Assembly (NCBI RefSeq): GCF_035046485.1
Contig: NC_085136.1
Span: 76,649,734 to 76,713,733 of the forward strand
Direction: 5' to 3'
DNA length: 64,000 bases
DNA from: Aedes albopictus
Taxonomy: Eukaryota; Arthropoda; Insecta; Diptera; Culicidae
Position numbers and translations under genes: made by a program. The notes below the pieces were generated by a model. The model searched no databases, had not been told where the DNA came from, and worked only from the letters and a program-made list of their open reading frames with translations. Shown in pieces: positions 21,774-32,277 of this stretch (positions are counted from its first letter, which is position 1; each line of letters starts with the position of its first letter).

Positions 21774-22960
21774 TGTAACCGTTTCTCGAACGGTCGCTGG
21801 CTCAAATCAAACCCAAAACGCACTGAATCTGGTACACAAAAATGGACGAACTGAATCAATAACGAAAATTTACACTAAAAAGAAACTAAAAACAGAAATA
21901 ACCACAGAATCAAACAATTAGGGATCGCTGAAGTGAATCTATTTGAATGAATTTAAGGAATAAAACAAAAAAATAATAATAATAAAACAAAGAAAACTTA
22001 AAACAATTGAATTCGTTCGTATGTATATTGTCTTTTACAAATGCTCGTCAAGTGTGTGTGTGTGTGTGTTGTGTGTGTGTATGATCATGGCCATGAACTC
22101 AAACGACGTACCTGCGCAGGCTTTTCCGTTGTCGGTGCATTTCCGTGGCCAATCGTCGACGTCGCGCTCTCCTTATCGTTCGCCGGTTTAAAGGTGCGGA
22201 GGGGGAGTGTCGGCGGTCCGGTACTCTGCCCGATCGTACGTAAACTGTACGCAGGAAGGCCGGACGTGATCCCTACTCCGTTTGGCTGCCAGTTTTGGCG
22301 GGCGAGGAGCAGCGGAAATGGCTTAAAGCCCAAAATAAAAAGCGTCTTGGACGCTTTGAAACAACAAGTAAAGGCACAGGGAGCAGAGTGTCTGCCCCTG
22401 GCGACAAAATCCAATATAATTAACTTTAAAACAGAACGAACTGGGAGAAGGTCGCCGAAGCTCACTTCTGCTCACCAGCCGACTCAACTATGAAGTGATG
22501 GAGTCAGTCGAAATCTCTAGTCAAGTAAATTTCCTGCTATTGAAGCAGTCGTCTATTCAATCTTAAAACTATTATATACAAGTGCGCCAAATTTAAATCG
22601 CACATGGCCGTAAAAACTATTTAGCGCCATCGAAAAAGTCCTATAAGATAAGTAACATGAATCGTCATTAGCTTAGCCTAGACACAAACCTTACATGAAA
22701 CGGATAATCTCTACTAGATGAAACGGTTCAAACTCAAAGACAAATTCAACGAATCCGATTTATATAAGATTTTACTTTAAAAAGATAAAAACGTCAAAAG
22801 CTACAAATTAAACTAAAATAATCATGAAAACTAATAATGAATTATAAAAAAAAACAAATTTTAAAATCAAAATCGAAATATTCAAAAAATTTAACAATTC
22901 AATCTAACTGAATTCAAACTTTATTTTACTTAAACAGAATAAAAACGTCAAAACGTTACA
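21774..22960 (-). repeat. 5' LTR (right copy), 1187 bp
   Basis: It is bounded by tgtaac...gttaca and followed by the target duplication acag. It lacks the ~120-bp segment present in the left LTR. Because it is the 5' LTR on the minus strand, it would hold the element's promoter, but no clear TATA or Inr could be chosen. Confidence 0.85.
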
Positions 22961-23763
22961 ACAGAAAATATGTTTCAATAGGAAATAAAATCAGGAGATT
23001 GCTTCGTTATTTAACCCTGGTAGGATGTTGGGGTCTATATGACCCAGACAGGCTCGCTGAACGTACACTAAGCTATCGTGGTGCGCCTAGCCTAACATCT
23101 TAGCAGAGTAAAGGAAAACTCGAAAACCAAAAAATGAGGTGGTTGTAGGCGTTCTATTTCGGTGGCTATCAGAAGAGGTTTGAGAAGTGCTACGGAAATT
23201 ATGAGAGTGTTTCAGGGTGTTTGTAGAGGTGGGTTGCATTGTTTTTTTTTTTTCTGAAAACCTACCCGATTCCCTGAAAGGGTCCTAAATCTTCTTGAAA
23301 CCCCCTGGAACGTTCCTGCATTCTTTTTAAAACTCCCTGAAATCCCTGAGGTTACCTTGAAAATTTAAAACATTGCATTGCAGAAATTGAGAATTTCCAA
23401 GAATAACTTGTGCTAGCTATTTTTATTGTATGCTGCGCGCAACCACGAACGATTAACCAACCGAAGAAGTTGGACCTAGAATCAGCTAAATAATCAAGAC
23501 AAAGTATGTGTTGAATCGTGGGGTTTCCGTGAATCTATGCTGTTCAGAATCGGTCGGTCTTTGGCTGACTAACAGTCCTAATCAGCAGACGTTTAAAATC
23601 AGATGATTTTGGGAGCCTTTGAGAGTTCTCCTATGAAAATTCAACATTTGCGCGTTTGTTCAGCAGTTGTAAACAGTGGCATACACGAACCTGTCAACTG
23701 AAAAGGCCTATATAAACGGTCTCTACAAAAACTCTGAAAATGTTGTTTTGACAAAACCTCCGA
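22961..23763. other. Unassigned intergenic DNA
   Basis: There is no ORF above 60 codons. 23240-23360 shows a loose ccctgaaa/ccttgaaa repeat also seen at 50290-50580. 23600-23690 shares words with 38390-38480 (ttctcctatgaa, cagttgtaaac) and is probably an old dispersed repeat. Confidence 0.4.
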
Positions 23764-23883
23764 GGGGCTGTCCATAAACGAAGTAGCATTTTTTGGGCCA
23801 ATTTTCGACACCTACGTGGCTCGTAGCAATTTCAGGAACTCCCCCCTCTCCCATAAATTGCTACGTCATTTATGGACGACCCC
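23764..23883. mobile_element. Short MITE (ggggctgtccataaac ends)
   Basis: The inverted ends gggctgtccataaacgaag and the complement of gctacgtcatttatggacga enclose about 120 bp. A gag or cgag direct repeat may be the target duplication. A further end-like motif, gtacgtagtttatggacagc, at 23918-23937 and the element at 45354-45480 belong to the same family. Confidence 0.55.
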
Positions 23884-23939
23884 CGAGAAGAGAGAGAGAT
23901 TGCCAAAATGAGTACGTAGTTTATGGACAGCGCGCAGTT

Positions 23940-24185
23940 ATTTCTAGATAATTCCTCCAGGAATTCTTGCTAGGAAATTCCCCATGTTATTATTCCAGGA
24001 GTTCCTGAAAATTCTCCTTTTTTCAGAAATTCCACCGCATGTTCCTCCAGGAACTCCTAAAGGGATTGTTTCCGGAATTTCTCCATAGATTGTTGCGTGG
24101 AATGACTGTCAAAAGTTCCTGCAAGATTTTCCTTAAGATTTCTTCAATGAATTCGTTCAGTGATTCCTCAAGGAATCATCTAAAA
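23940..24185. repeat. Degenerate 12-bp array, block 2
   Basis: Units such as tcctccaggaattc and ttccaggagttcct are repeated with many substitutions. Confidence 0.55.
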
Positions 24186-24610
24186 TGCAAGTAAGGGTCG
24201 CCAATCTCGAGTCACCACCAACGAACCTAACCTCAAAATGACTGACAACTCTCAGTGTCTCAGTTCTTTTTGACAGATGTAACATAAGCATAAAATGGAC
24301 GGCTACAAAATCGATAAAGTAGAATATATGATCCGTCTCTTCCGTGTATGTTTGTTGTTTTGTCAAAATGACCTGAGAAGGGTCAAACATTTTCATGGCT
24401 AGCGTTGTTATTGCAATGAAGAATAGTACAAAATAGACAGCCCGTCTAAAAATACACAATTTTCTGATTGTCTTAGCTTAACAGAAGGACTTCCACTTCA
24501 GGGCACAGCTACTACATTTAACTCTCCTTGTGCATTAGGGTCATTTCTGACCCAAACCGTGCACTACTTTAGCGAGCTGCTGCCTACGTGATGCATTAGG
24601 AATGTCATGG

Positions 24611-24705
24611 CGCAGACAAACAGACGTAAGACTTGCAAACTTTCCATCGACCACGCTTTTAACGATCATTATAAATCTTCATAGTTGCAATTGCTGATTT
24701 CAAAT
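24611..24705 (+). mobile_element. Truncated MITE of the cacagacaaacag family
   Basis: cgcagacaaacagacgtaag and the following ~80 bp (cgaccacgcttttaacgatc) match the left two thirds of the complete 158-bp element at 27809-27966. The right end is missing. A TA-flanked MITE starts immediately after it. Confidence 0.6.
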
Positions 24706-24706
24706 A

Positions 24707-24920
24707 GGGTATTGGTTCCCTTCTTAAGCATGTGGCTCCCATTTTCATCCTACGAAAAACAAAGGATTGAAGCGCTGTTTGTTTTGTTTCTTATTTTTGT
24801 ATTTTTTATTAGAAGTGAGTACCCATGAAAACAAAAAGAACGGAATCAATCGGTGCCGTAATCGCTTGTTTTCGAATAGGATGAATATGGGAGCGTGAGA
24901 TTAATGATGGAACACTACCC
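24707..24920. mobile_element. TA-flanked MITE (gggtattggttcc ends)
   Basis: A 214-bp element with ~60-bp imperfect inverted arms (gggtattggttcccttctta / gggtagtgttccatcattaa) is flanked by TA at 24705-24706 and 24921-24922. It is non-coding. Confidence 0.65.
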
Positions 24921-25735
24921 TAGATCACTGTTTGCTTATGGGTTACAAACTAGAGTGTGAAGGAATCTAAATTCAATTGAACCTATACGAAATGAACGTT
25001 TCAAAAGTTTCAGTGGTTACTTTTCAACATTATTCCACGGAAAATCAAATGAAAATAGAAAAACTATAGTGATCTTGTACCGAATGAGTGTAATCCGTTT
25101 TGTATCTTTTAATTCCGCCCTATTTTGCTTATGGGTCATTCCATATGAAGTGACCGAGAAAATGTGAAAACTTGCAACCGACCATCACGGATTTGAACCA
25201 AATTTGGTTGAAACATTTGTTTAGATGGAAAAAGAAAAAAATCCAAATTTTGGTGCCGATCGGATCACCCCTCGGCCCGTGGCAGCACCCCTCGTTTTGG
25301 CCGATATGAAAATTATCCTCTCTTTCTTTTATTTTTATCATTGAAACGATTGCACCTACACATTTTCGACCTTCGGATTTTTAAAGGAAATCGTTCAGGG
25401 AATCCAGAAAAAATATTATTTTTTTGATACAGTGTTGCCAGATATCATATTTTTCAATTTTAAAACTAAAAATCGATTTTTCTCAAAATTCGTATATTTT
25501 GATTTTAAAATTTTTGATTCCATCGTGTTTATCAGACGTTTTTCGATCGAAAAAGCTTAACTCCCCAAAGTAATTTGCGTCGTTCCTGAGATATAGCGTT
25601 TTTAAGAAAAAATATTCATTTTTTTCATATAAAATATCATATAAAATCAGTTGCAGTTTATAAAATTCGCAAAAAAAATGTTCGATGCCATACAAAGACG
25701 TTTCGTGTTGATTTGAACAATATCAAGTATAAAAA

Positions 25736-28203
25736 AGATAAAAAAATGTTCATCAATTATGAGTCTATCGTAATGGACTAGCATAACCTGTTGAACTAAA
25801 AAAAATGTATCTATTGAGATCATCGAGTCTAAACAAATTTCATATATTTTAACATTATCTGAACAGAAATGCTGCCAAATATGTAATATTTATTGTAGAA
25901 ATCTTAATTTCACTAGAACATTAGTATGAAATCTAATTAACAAGCCAAAAGTATTTTTTATTTAGGTTTAGTACATTTGGCAACATCGACGTAAAATATA
26001 TTCAGGAAAACATTTGATGAGTGTATTTATAAGCAACAGTGCTGAAAATGTCATTTCGATATAACTACATTCAATGACCCACAGCTAATTTCAGAAGCTG
26101 AACCTGAAAATATGGAATATGATGAAATATGAAGTATGATATCCTTTGGAATTAGATAATATTAGATACTACGCATCGTCGCGCAACTGGTAGCTCAGAC
26201 TTCAGTATTTTTATTTTATATTCGAAGGTCCAACTCCTTATAAAAATCCCTGTAAAATATATTTTGATTGATTTTTACGACAGTGTTGCCAAGTATGCTA
26301 GTATTTAGCGGAAACGCAAACAATAGGTGCGGGGATGCTTAGTATTGCGTTTACTCTTACTGGATTGCAGAATAATCAGAATAATAGGTCATGTCCTTTA
26401 TTGTCCCGGGCAGAGAAGTGAAGAACAGTGTTGAGTATTGTGTTGTCTATTGATGTGATTGCATATGGTATGAGTTTTTGTTTGTTCTTCGTGGCGAAGA
26501 ATGAACAAAATATTCTGAGTGAAATGGATTAGTGGCGTAAGCTCCCTAGAGCCTACTTTTCTTAGGCTTTTTTTGCATGGAAAAGAGATCGGTTGTACGC
26601 GAAGGTTAATTCCGACAAATCAAATCGATTGTTCGATCAATTATACACAATCAGTTGAGCTCGGCTAATTTTCATTCTTTTGCCGAGATCCGCACAGCCG
26701 AGCGCTCGGCAATTGCAATTTAACTGAGATATCAGCAAAAAATAAAGTTTATTCATAGCAGCACCCGTCGGTGCCGCTATCATTAAACATCAAACGTCAA
26801 GCGTTTAGCCGAGATTTCAGCCAATGAACTTTAACCGAGATCCGCACAACCTATCTCGGCATTCTGTATTAAGTGTGTAGGTGACTCCCAGATCGACAAT
26901 GTATAGTATCATATTATTGCGACATTTGCACCCATTTAGACTCGGCTGAAATTCATTATCAACACAGTCGAATTTCGCACACGACTTCGCAGCGGCTGGC
27001 ATGCACAAGTTCGGTTGAGTTCAAGACAGGGGCGTCGGATGCACAACAGGTAAACAAAATAAGCTTGATTAGTGTAAAATTTCGCTGGGAAATGATGATT
27101 CAGTGGATTCTCAAATTATCACAGTAGTCTAAACATTAATGAGAAACCCAATAAGGATCGGCATATTCGCCTCACTCCATTCATATTCACTCCTCTTTGC
27201 TGAATCGAATCGAGAAAGATGCAGCAAACGGATTGTCGTGATCATGCACGCAACCCCATCACCAGTGAAAGCCATGCGCAAGTTGCTTGACATGGATATT
27301 CGTTGCCGTTCGTCGCAGTTTTGATCGCAAGCGAATGAATGAATGGCGAATGGTGAAGAATGCTGGTGAGCGATCGAAGTGGCTGCTGTCGTCGCTGATA
27401 AGCAAACACACAAACTAAAGCGATAATCGTTCGCTGCGATTAACCATGGAGTAGCAATTATGAATTGTGTTGCCATCTATGCTCATACTCATGCAGTGTT
27501 GCAAAATGTGCTCGTTATGTATAAAAAACAGAAATCATTTGTTTTTATTTGGTGTTATCTATTTACGAAAGCTTTCGTGTAAATTAGATGTTAACAATAA
27601 AAATGACATGTGTGGCAACACTTCCATCTACAACATCGTTGAAATGAACAAAATGACAATTGAAATGAATTTCACAATAGATACATTTTATATTTTAACA
27701 ATTTATCCTCATCTTTCCAATAAACCAATTTTTTATTGCTAACTATCAAACTAACAATAACTGTCAATTATCGGGTCATTTTGTCAGATAGGACCATAAA
27801 CAAGAAAACACAGACAAGCAGACGTAACATTGGAAGAAATTCCAACGACCACGGTTTTAACGATCTTTTTAAACCTTTATAGTTGTAGCTTTCACAACCA
27901 GAGGTGCGCACATCATTTTTCTAAGCGTTAGACGTTTCACCTAGGTGTTACGTCTGTTTGTCTGTGAAGAAAAGGTCAACAACAGGGTCGTTAGAGAAGA
28001 TGTGTATTGTTTTTATCTTGCTCACACATCTTGCAACACACATGGTGCGATTTTTCAGAATAACCTGTACATTGTCAAACACTTGAAGGTTAGGTTTCAT
28101 GGTATAATAAAAAAGGTAAACTGGCAACACTGTCATATTTTTTTTAATTCTTTATGCAATTCAGTATTATAATTTCTATTTTATACAACTAATTTCGGTA
28201 TCA
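25736..28203. other. Spacer between the inverted arms
   Basis: The spacer holds no convincing gene. 26600-27010 is rich in ccgagat(c/t) and ctcggc words on both strands (old repeat). 27129-27476 is a more complex stretch with a 115-codon chance frame on the minus strand. A complete MITE lies at 27809-27966. Confidence 0.45.
27809..27966. mobile_element. Complete 158-bp MITE, 7-bp TSD (cacagacaaacag family)
   Basis: Inverted ends cacagacaagcagacgtaac / cacagacaaacagacgtaac are flanked by a perfect 7-bp duplication aagaaaa (27802-27808 and 27967-27973). Terminal CA and a 7-bp duplication are closest to P-like or hAT-like insertion. Longer relatives are at 38800-39114 and 39559-40676. Confidence 0.8.
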
Positions 28204-28496
28204 TAATGGCCAATTTTTCCGAACTGGTTCATAATGCAACTGAAATGAGTTGCATTATGAAAAATAGTTGCATAATGTTCATAATGCAACCCATTTGAGT
28301 TGCATTATGAACATTATGCAACTCAAATGAGTTGTATAATGAAAAAAACATTGCATAAAATTTTGTATGAAACTCGTTGCAAAACTCGATTTTTTCAGCA
28401 CTCTTCGTATTTATCCAACTCGGCAAGCCTCGTTGGATAAATGTACGACTCGTGCTGAAAAAATCAACTTTTTGCAACTAGTTGCATAAATAACTA
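28204..28496. repeat. Palindromic 'gttgcattatgaa' and 'tttttcagcact' hairpins
   Basis: 28228-28345 consists of alternating inverted copies of agttgcattatgaa/ttcataatgcaact. 28388-28465 is a hairpin with arms tttttcagcac...gtgctgaaaaa and an inner tatttatccaac/gttggataaa stem. This is foldback MITE structure. Confidence 0.6.
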
Positions 28497-29091
28497 TTTT
28501 ATACTCGATATTGTTCAAATCAGCACAAAACGTGATTATATGGCATCGAACAATGTTTTTTACGAAATTTATAAACTGCATCTGATTTTATATGATACTT
28601 TATATGAAAAAAATGAATATTTTTTCTTTAAAACGCTATATCTCAGGAACGACGCAAATTACCTTGGGGAGTTAAGCTTTTTCGATCGAAAAACGTCTGA
28701 TAAACACGATGGAATCAAAATTTTTAAAATCAAAATATACGAATTTTGAGAAAAATCGATTTTTAGTTTTAAAATTGAAAAATATGATATCTGGCAACAC
28801 TGTATCAAAAAAATAATATTTTTTCTGGATTCCCTGAACGATTTCCTTTAAAAATCCGAAGGTCGATAATGTGTAGGTGCAATCGTTTCAATGATAAAAA
28901 TAAAAGAAAGAGAGGATAATTTTCATATCGGCCATAACGAGGGGTGCTGCCACGGGCCGAGGGGTGATCCGATCGGCACCAAAATATGGATTTTTTCTTT
29001 TTCCATCTAAACAAATGTTTCAGCCAAATTTGGTTCAAATCCGTGATGGTCGATTGCAAGCGGTCGGTTACTTGGCGTGGAATGACCCTTA

Positions 29092-29196
29092 TCCTTTGAC
29101 AGAAACGCGTATTTCGACTACCACTTGTAATCTTCCTCAGTGTCAGTTATCCACAGTTGGATAGTGGTAGTCAAAATACGCGTATCTGTCAAAGGA
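29092..29196. mobile_element. 105-bp hairpin MITE with TA TSD in the right arm
   Basis: Ends tcctttgacagaaacgcg / tcctttgacagatacgcg (about 33-bp arms) are flanked by TA at 29090-29091 and 29197-29198. The matching left arm at about 25125-25140 is uninterrupted, which gives the empty site directly. Confidence 0.8.
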
Positions 29197-29460
29197 TATG
29201 CAAAATAGGGCGGAATTAAAAAGGTACAAAACTGATAACACTAATTTAAATTAAACTACAGTCCTAATTGGTTCAACCATTGATTTTTTTTCTCTTTTTC
29301 ATGAAAATATCTATGTGAAATATGTAAATATCAATACAATCAAAGCATTTCACCCCGACCTCCCCACACGCCTAGCTTGTTTGCTACTACTAGCTCTCAT
29401 TTGCTCTCCCTCTGTATCTCTCGCGGACGGTCAACACTATTTAGAATATCGGTCGCGTAG

Positions 29461-29497
29461 TCACTCATCGCAGTTTCCCTTCTGAACTCGGACGAGG
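29461..29497 (+). promoter_or_regulatory. Candidate Inr + DPE core promoter
   Basis: tcactc at 29461-29466 fits the arthropod initiator with one mismatch. With its A at 29463 as +1, ggacgag falls exactly at +28 to +34 (29490-29496), one mismatch from the DPE consensus. No TATA box is present, as expected for a DPE promoter. The surrounding 29.4-30.2 kb is CG-richer and shows no repeat hallmark. Function is inferred only. Confidence 0.4.
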
Positions 29498-29658
29498 TTT
29501 TTCGCACGCAAAAGTTGTCATCTCCGCGCGTTTAAACGTTTACGGTCATAAATCCAGTAGCTAGTGACAATCTGGAATCAATCCGTCGACGACGGTGACA
29601 TCAGGTGACGGTGACGAAGAAAAGATCCGCGCGCTCGGTGTTCATGTGACCCCTAAAA
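29463..29658 (+). other. Possible non-coding first exon
   Basis: From the candidate start at 29463 a plausible donor (aaaa|gtatgt) lies at 29659. The stretch has no good coding frame, so it would be a 5' UTR exon. The next + strand coding exon in the window starts at 57151, which would imply a 27-kb first intron. Introns of that size occur in Aedes. There is no direct link between them. Confidence 0.25.
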
Positions 29659-30440
29659 GTATGTAATTTTTCCTGGAGGTTGAAAGTGATCGAAGCGGTA
29701 GGGAAAACACCACCCATCGCATCGCATCGCCTATCGGTGGAATCGAGGGGGGTGAAAATCCTTACGTTCATGTGTGTATGAGTGCATTCGGTGAAAATTT
29801 TCCCCATGATAACACGCAAAACCCCTCCTGGTAGAAGGGAGGTGGGTGGGGGTGTGGGGTGAATTGTGTACATCGACGACACTTCGACGAAATCCTAATC
29901 CAATTTGCAGTCGAAGAAGAAGAAGAATAAGAAAAAGTATTTAGTGGAAACAGGCGGAAGATTGAAATTCGACGACGGGTGTGTGTTGCCGATGGAAGGC
30001 AATGAAAAACGAAATCAAAGCTAAAAATAATACAAAGTTTATTTTCTCGTTGGTCGGCGCGCGGCCGCGTCGTTGCCGTCGTCGTCGTTGTCAGGTCGGA
30101 AAAACCACCAAATCGGAAAATTGCCAACAACCAACGCGGGCGTGTGGTTCGAAACGGTGTCGGGTGTTGTTGTCCACCGCTACTGGATAGTGGGTGAATA
30201 GGTGGCCTCTAAGTGGTCCAAGAAGCTCATTGTGTTTGGAAACAAGCCATGGGGTCGAATAATGATTAGCTTCAAAAATCGGATCTGTGTATGGAAGTGC
30301 CCATTTACCCTGTGTTGCAGTCTATTGTATATTCCAGTACTCCAGTGTTTCGTGTGATTCAGTCAACAGATTGCTGATACTGTGCTAAGAGCAAAACATT
30401 TATTACCTATTTCACTAACTGTGAAATTTCCATTACACAA
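29659..30440. other. Non-repetitive, CG-richer DNA without a gene call
   Basis: The overlapping short frames (29768-30130 -, 29981-30190 +) lack recognisable domains. The sequence, with many cga/cgt words such as gccgtcgtcgtcgttgtc at 30075-30092, is typical of arthropod UTR or promoter-proximal DNA. Confidence 0.35.
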
Positions 30441-30449
30441 GAAATCTAG

Positions 30450-30815
30450 CTGACCAGGAATCGAACCCAGAAATAGGCTTGCTGTATACTTGTGCGTTTA
30501 CCGCTTCGGCCATGTAACTGGGAATTGCACATTGGGCACATACATATCTACAGCCGAAGTAACAAACGCGCTATGTCTGGGTTCAATTATATACCAATCG
30601 GTCCACGATCTCTTCGTAATGTAAACATTCTTGGCTTGCTTGGGCATACATAATCAGTGAGCCTTCTATACGATTTACGGATTCGAAATTGTCTATTGTC
30701 ACAGAAAGCTCGCAGTTAGAACTGGGAACACAATAACACATTGAAGCCAAGAACCAGGGTATATTCCAGTTGGGACGTTAAACCAGGATATAAGAAGAAA
30801 GAACTGCACTGGGAG
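30450..30815. mobile_element. Two diverged SINEs head to head
   Basis: 30450-30513 read on the minus strand is a Feilai-like tRNA head (cgaagcggtaaacgcacaag...gggttcgattcctgg). Its body fragment runs left to about 30425. 30552-30815 on the plus strand is a second, more eroded copy: head, then tcttcgtaatgtaaacattc, then a purine-rich tail aagaagaaagaa. Confidence 0.55.
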
Positions 30816-30839
30816 AAAGTTTCTCTTGATATCCTTCCA

Positions 30840-31959
30840 GCAAATTATCTATGAACGTGACTAGGATAAAAGCTAGAATTCCATGGAGTTTTTTCTGTAA
30901 GATTTTCACTTGTAGGTTCTCTAAAAATTCCACCCAGAACTTCCCCTATACGGACTCATGCAGAGATTTATTTTGGAATCCCATCACTGATTCCTCTAGG
31001 AAGGTTTTTTTTTTCTAGGGATTTCTCCTGTCTCTTCCCGCTACTTCCCATTGTTGAGTATAGTGCAATAGTTTTTGAGTATATTATTCCAACTTCAATA
31101 GGTAAACCCATATGCCAACTACTTATTTAAATAGTTGAACTGTTGATGAAAAATGAAACAAAAAACTATTGAAACGGTCATTCGGCCTCAATTTCTCCAG
31201 CGATTCTACCAGAATTTGTGATGGAAGTCAACCAGGAAGTTCCTCCATTAATGTGGAGGAAAAATTCCAACAGTAATACTTATAGGTATCCATTAGGAAT
31301 TTCTCGAGGGAATCTCTTTGACGTTCTCCTAGGAACTCCACTAGTAATTGCTCTAGGGATTCAATGTGTTTCTCAAAAAGCCTGACTATTGGAATCCAAT
31401 GCATTTTCTGACGTGTTTCTTGGAATGTTTTGTTGCATTCCTTTAGGAATACAATAGAAATTATATTGGAATTCTACAAATTGCTGCAAGAATTTTATTA
31501 TAACATAATTTATCTAAGAATTTCTCAAGCAATATCTTCAAAATCAAAACTAAATTAACTTGGAATTCTATTAAAAAAATAACACCAGCAGTTCCTCACC
31601 TTAGGATCTGCACAGGGAATTCCTTGAAGAGATGGAATTGCTTTGGGAATTCCTCTTGGAATTTCTCATGAAATTGCAACAGGTGTTTCAAAAGAAGTTG
31701 CTTTACAAACTTAACAAAAAAAAGTTTTATAAGTATTGCACCCCTCTCAAGGGATTCCATCTGGAATTCCTCAGCAAGATCTTCTAGGAAATCCATCAAA
31801 TATGTCTCTAAGTATTCCAACCCAAGTTTTCCAAAAATATTCTAAAAAATCTTCCAGGAATTGTTTAGGAAATTACACTGCAAATATCACCAAGAATTCC
31901 ATTAGAAACTCATCTAGGAACTTCACTAGTAATTCATCCTTAAGAATTTAATTGGAAAT
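30840..31959. repeat. Degenerate 12-bp array, block 3
   Basis: ggaattcc/ggaattct units dominate. About 31030-31190 is a non-repetitive interruption. Minus-strand frames translate as EEF(L/Q)-type periodic peptides and are not genes. Confidence 0.6.
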
Positions 31960-32277
31960 ACCTCTGGGAATTAGCCGAGGCGGTATATAGCCGAGGCGGT
32001 AAACGCACGAGTATTCAGCATGACCATGCTGAGGGTGACGGGTTCGATTCCCGGTCGGTCCAGGATCTTTTCGTAAAGGAAATTTCCTTGACTTCCTTGG
32101 GCATAGAGTATCTTCGTGCCTGCCACACGATATACACATGCAAAATGGTCATTGGCAGAGGAAGCTCTCAGTTAATAACTGTGGAAGTGCTCATAGAACA
32201 CAAGCTGAGAAGCAGGCTTTGTCCCAGTGAGGACGTTACGCCAACAAGAGGAGGAGGAGAGAGGACCTCTGGGAATT
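31960..32277 (+). mobile_element. Complete Feilai-like SINE with 13-bp TSD
   Basis: The duplication acctctgggaatt (31960-31972 and 32265-32277) brackets 292 bp. The head (gccgaggcggtaaacgcacg, A box, and gacgggttcgattcccgg, B box) is followed by a unique body (gtatcttcgtgcctgccaca, cagttaataactgtggaagt) and a gagg-rich tail. The first bases of the head are duplicated (agccgaggcggtatatagcc). This is the best preserved SINE of this type in the window. Confidence 0.85.

Larger units (their letters stand above)
17927..22960 (-). mobile_element. Non-coding (LARD-like) LTR retrotransposon
   Basis: Two long direct repeats, 17927-19233 and 21774-22960, start with tgtaac and end with gttaca. They enclose 2540 bp of internal sequence. 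The 4-bp duplication acag flanks the whole (17923-17926 and 22961-22964). A primer-binding site at 21760-21773 and a purine-rich stretch beside the left LTR place transcription on the minus strand. No gag, protease or RT frame is present; the longest internal frame is 90 codons and is a tandem repeat. It must depend on another element for its proteins. The near-identity of the LTRs points to a recent insertion. Confidence 0.85.
25091..29240. repeat. 4.1-kb inverted-repeat pair
   Basis: 25091-25735 and 28497-29240 are inverted copies, about 640 bp after removal of the 105-bp MITE in the right arm. Shared marks are attccgccctattttgc, gggtgatccgatcggcacc and gatatctggcaacactgta (right-arm strand). 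The arms are close to identical over long stretches but differ at scattered bases. The 2.8-kb spacer has no long ORF. This is either one large foldback element or two independent insertions of one repeat. Confidence 0.7.

Noticed and set aside
26165..26240. tRNA-like segment (ctggtagctcag ... ttcgaaggtcc)
   Set aside because: Box spacing and consensus match are too weak to separate from chance.
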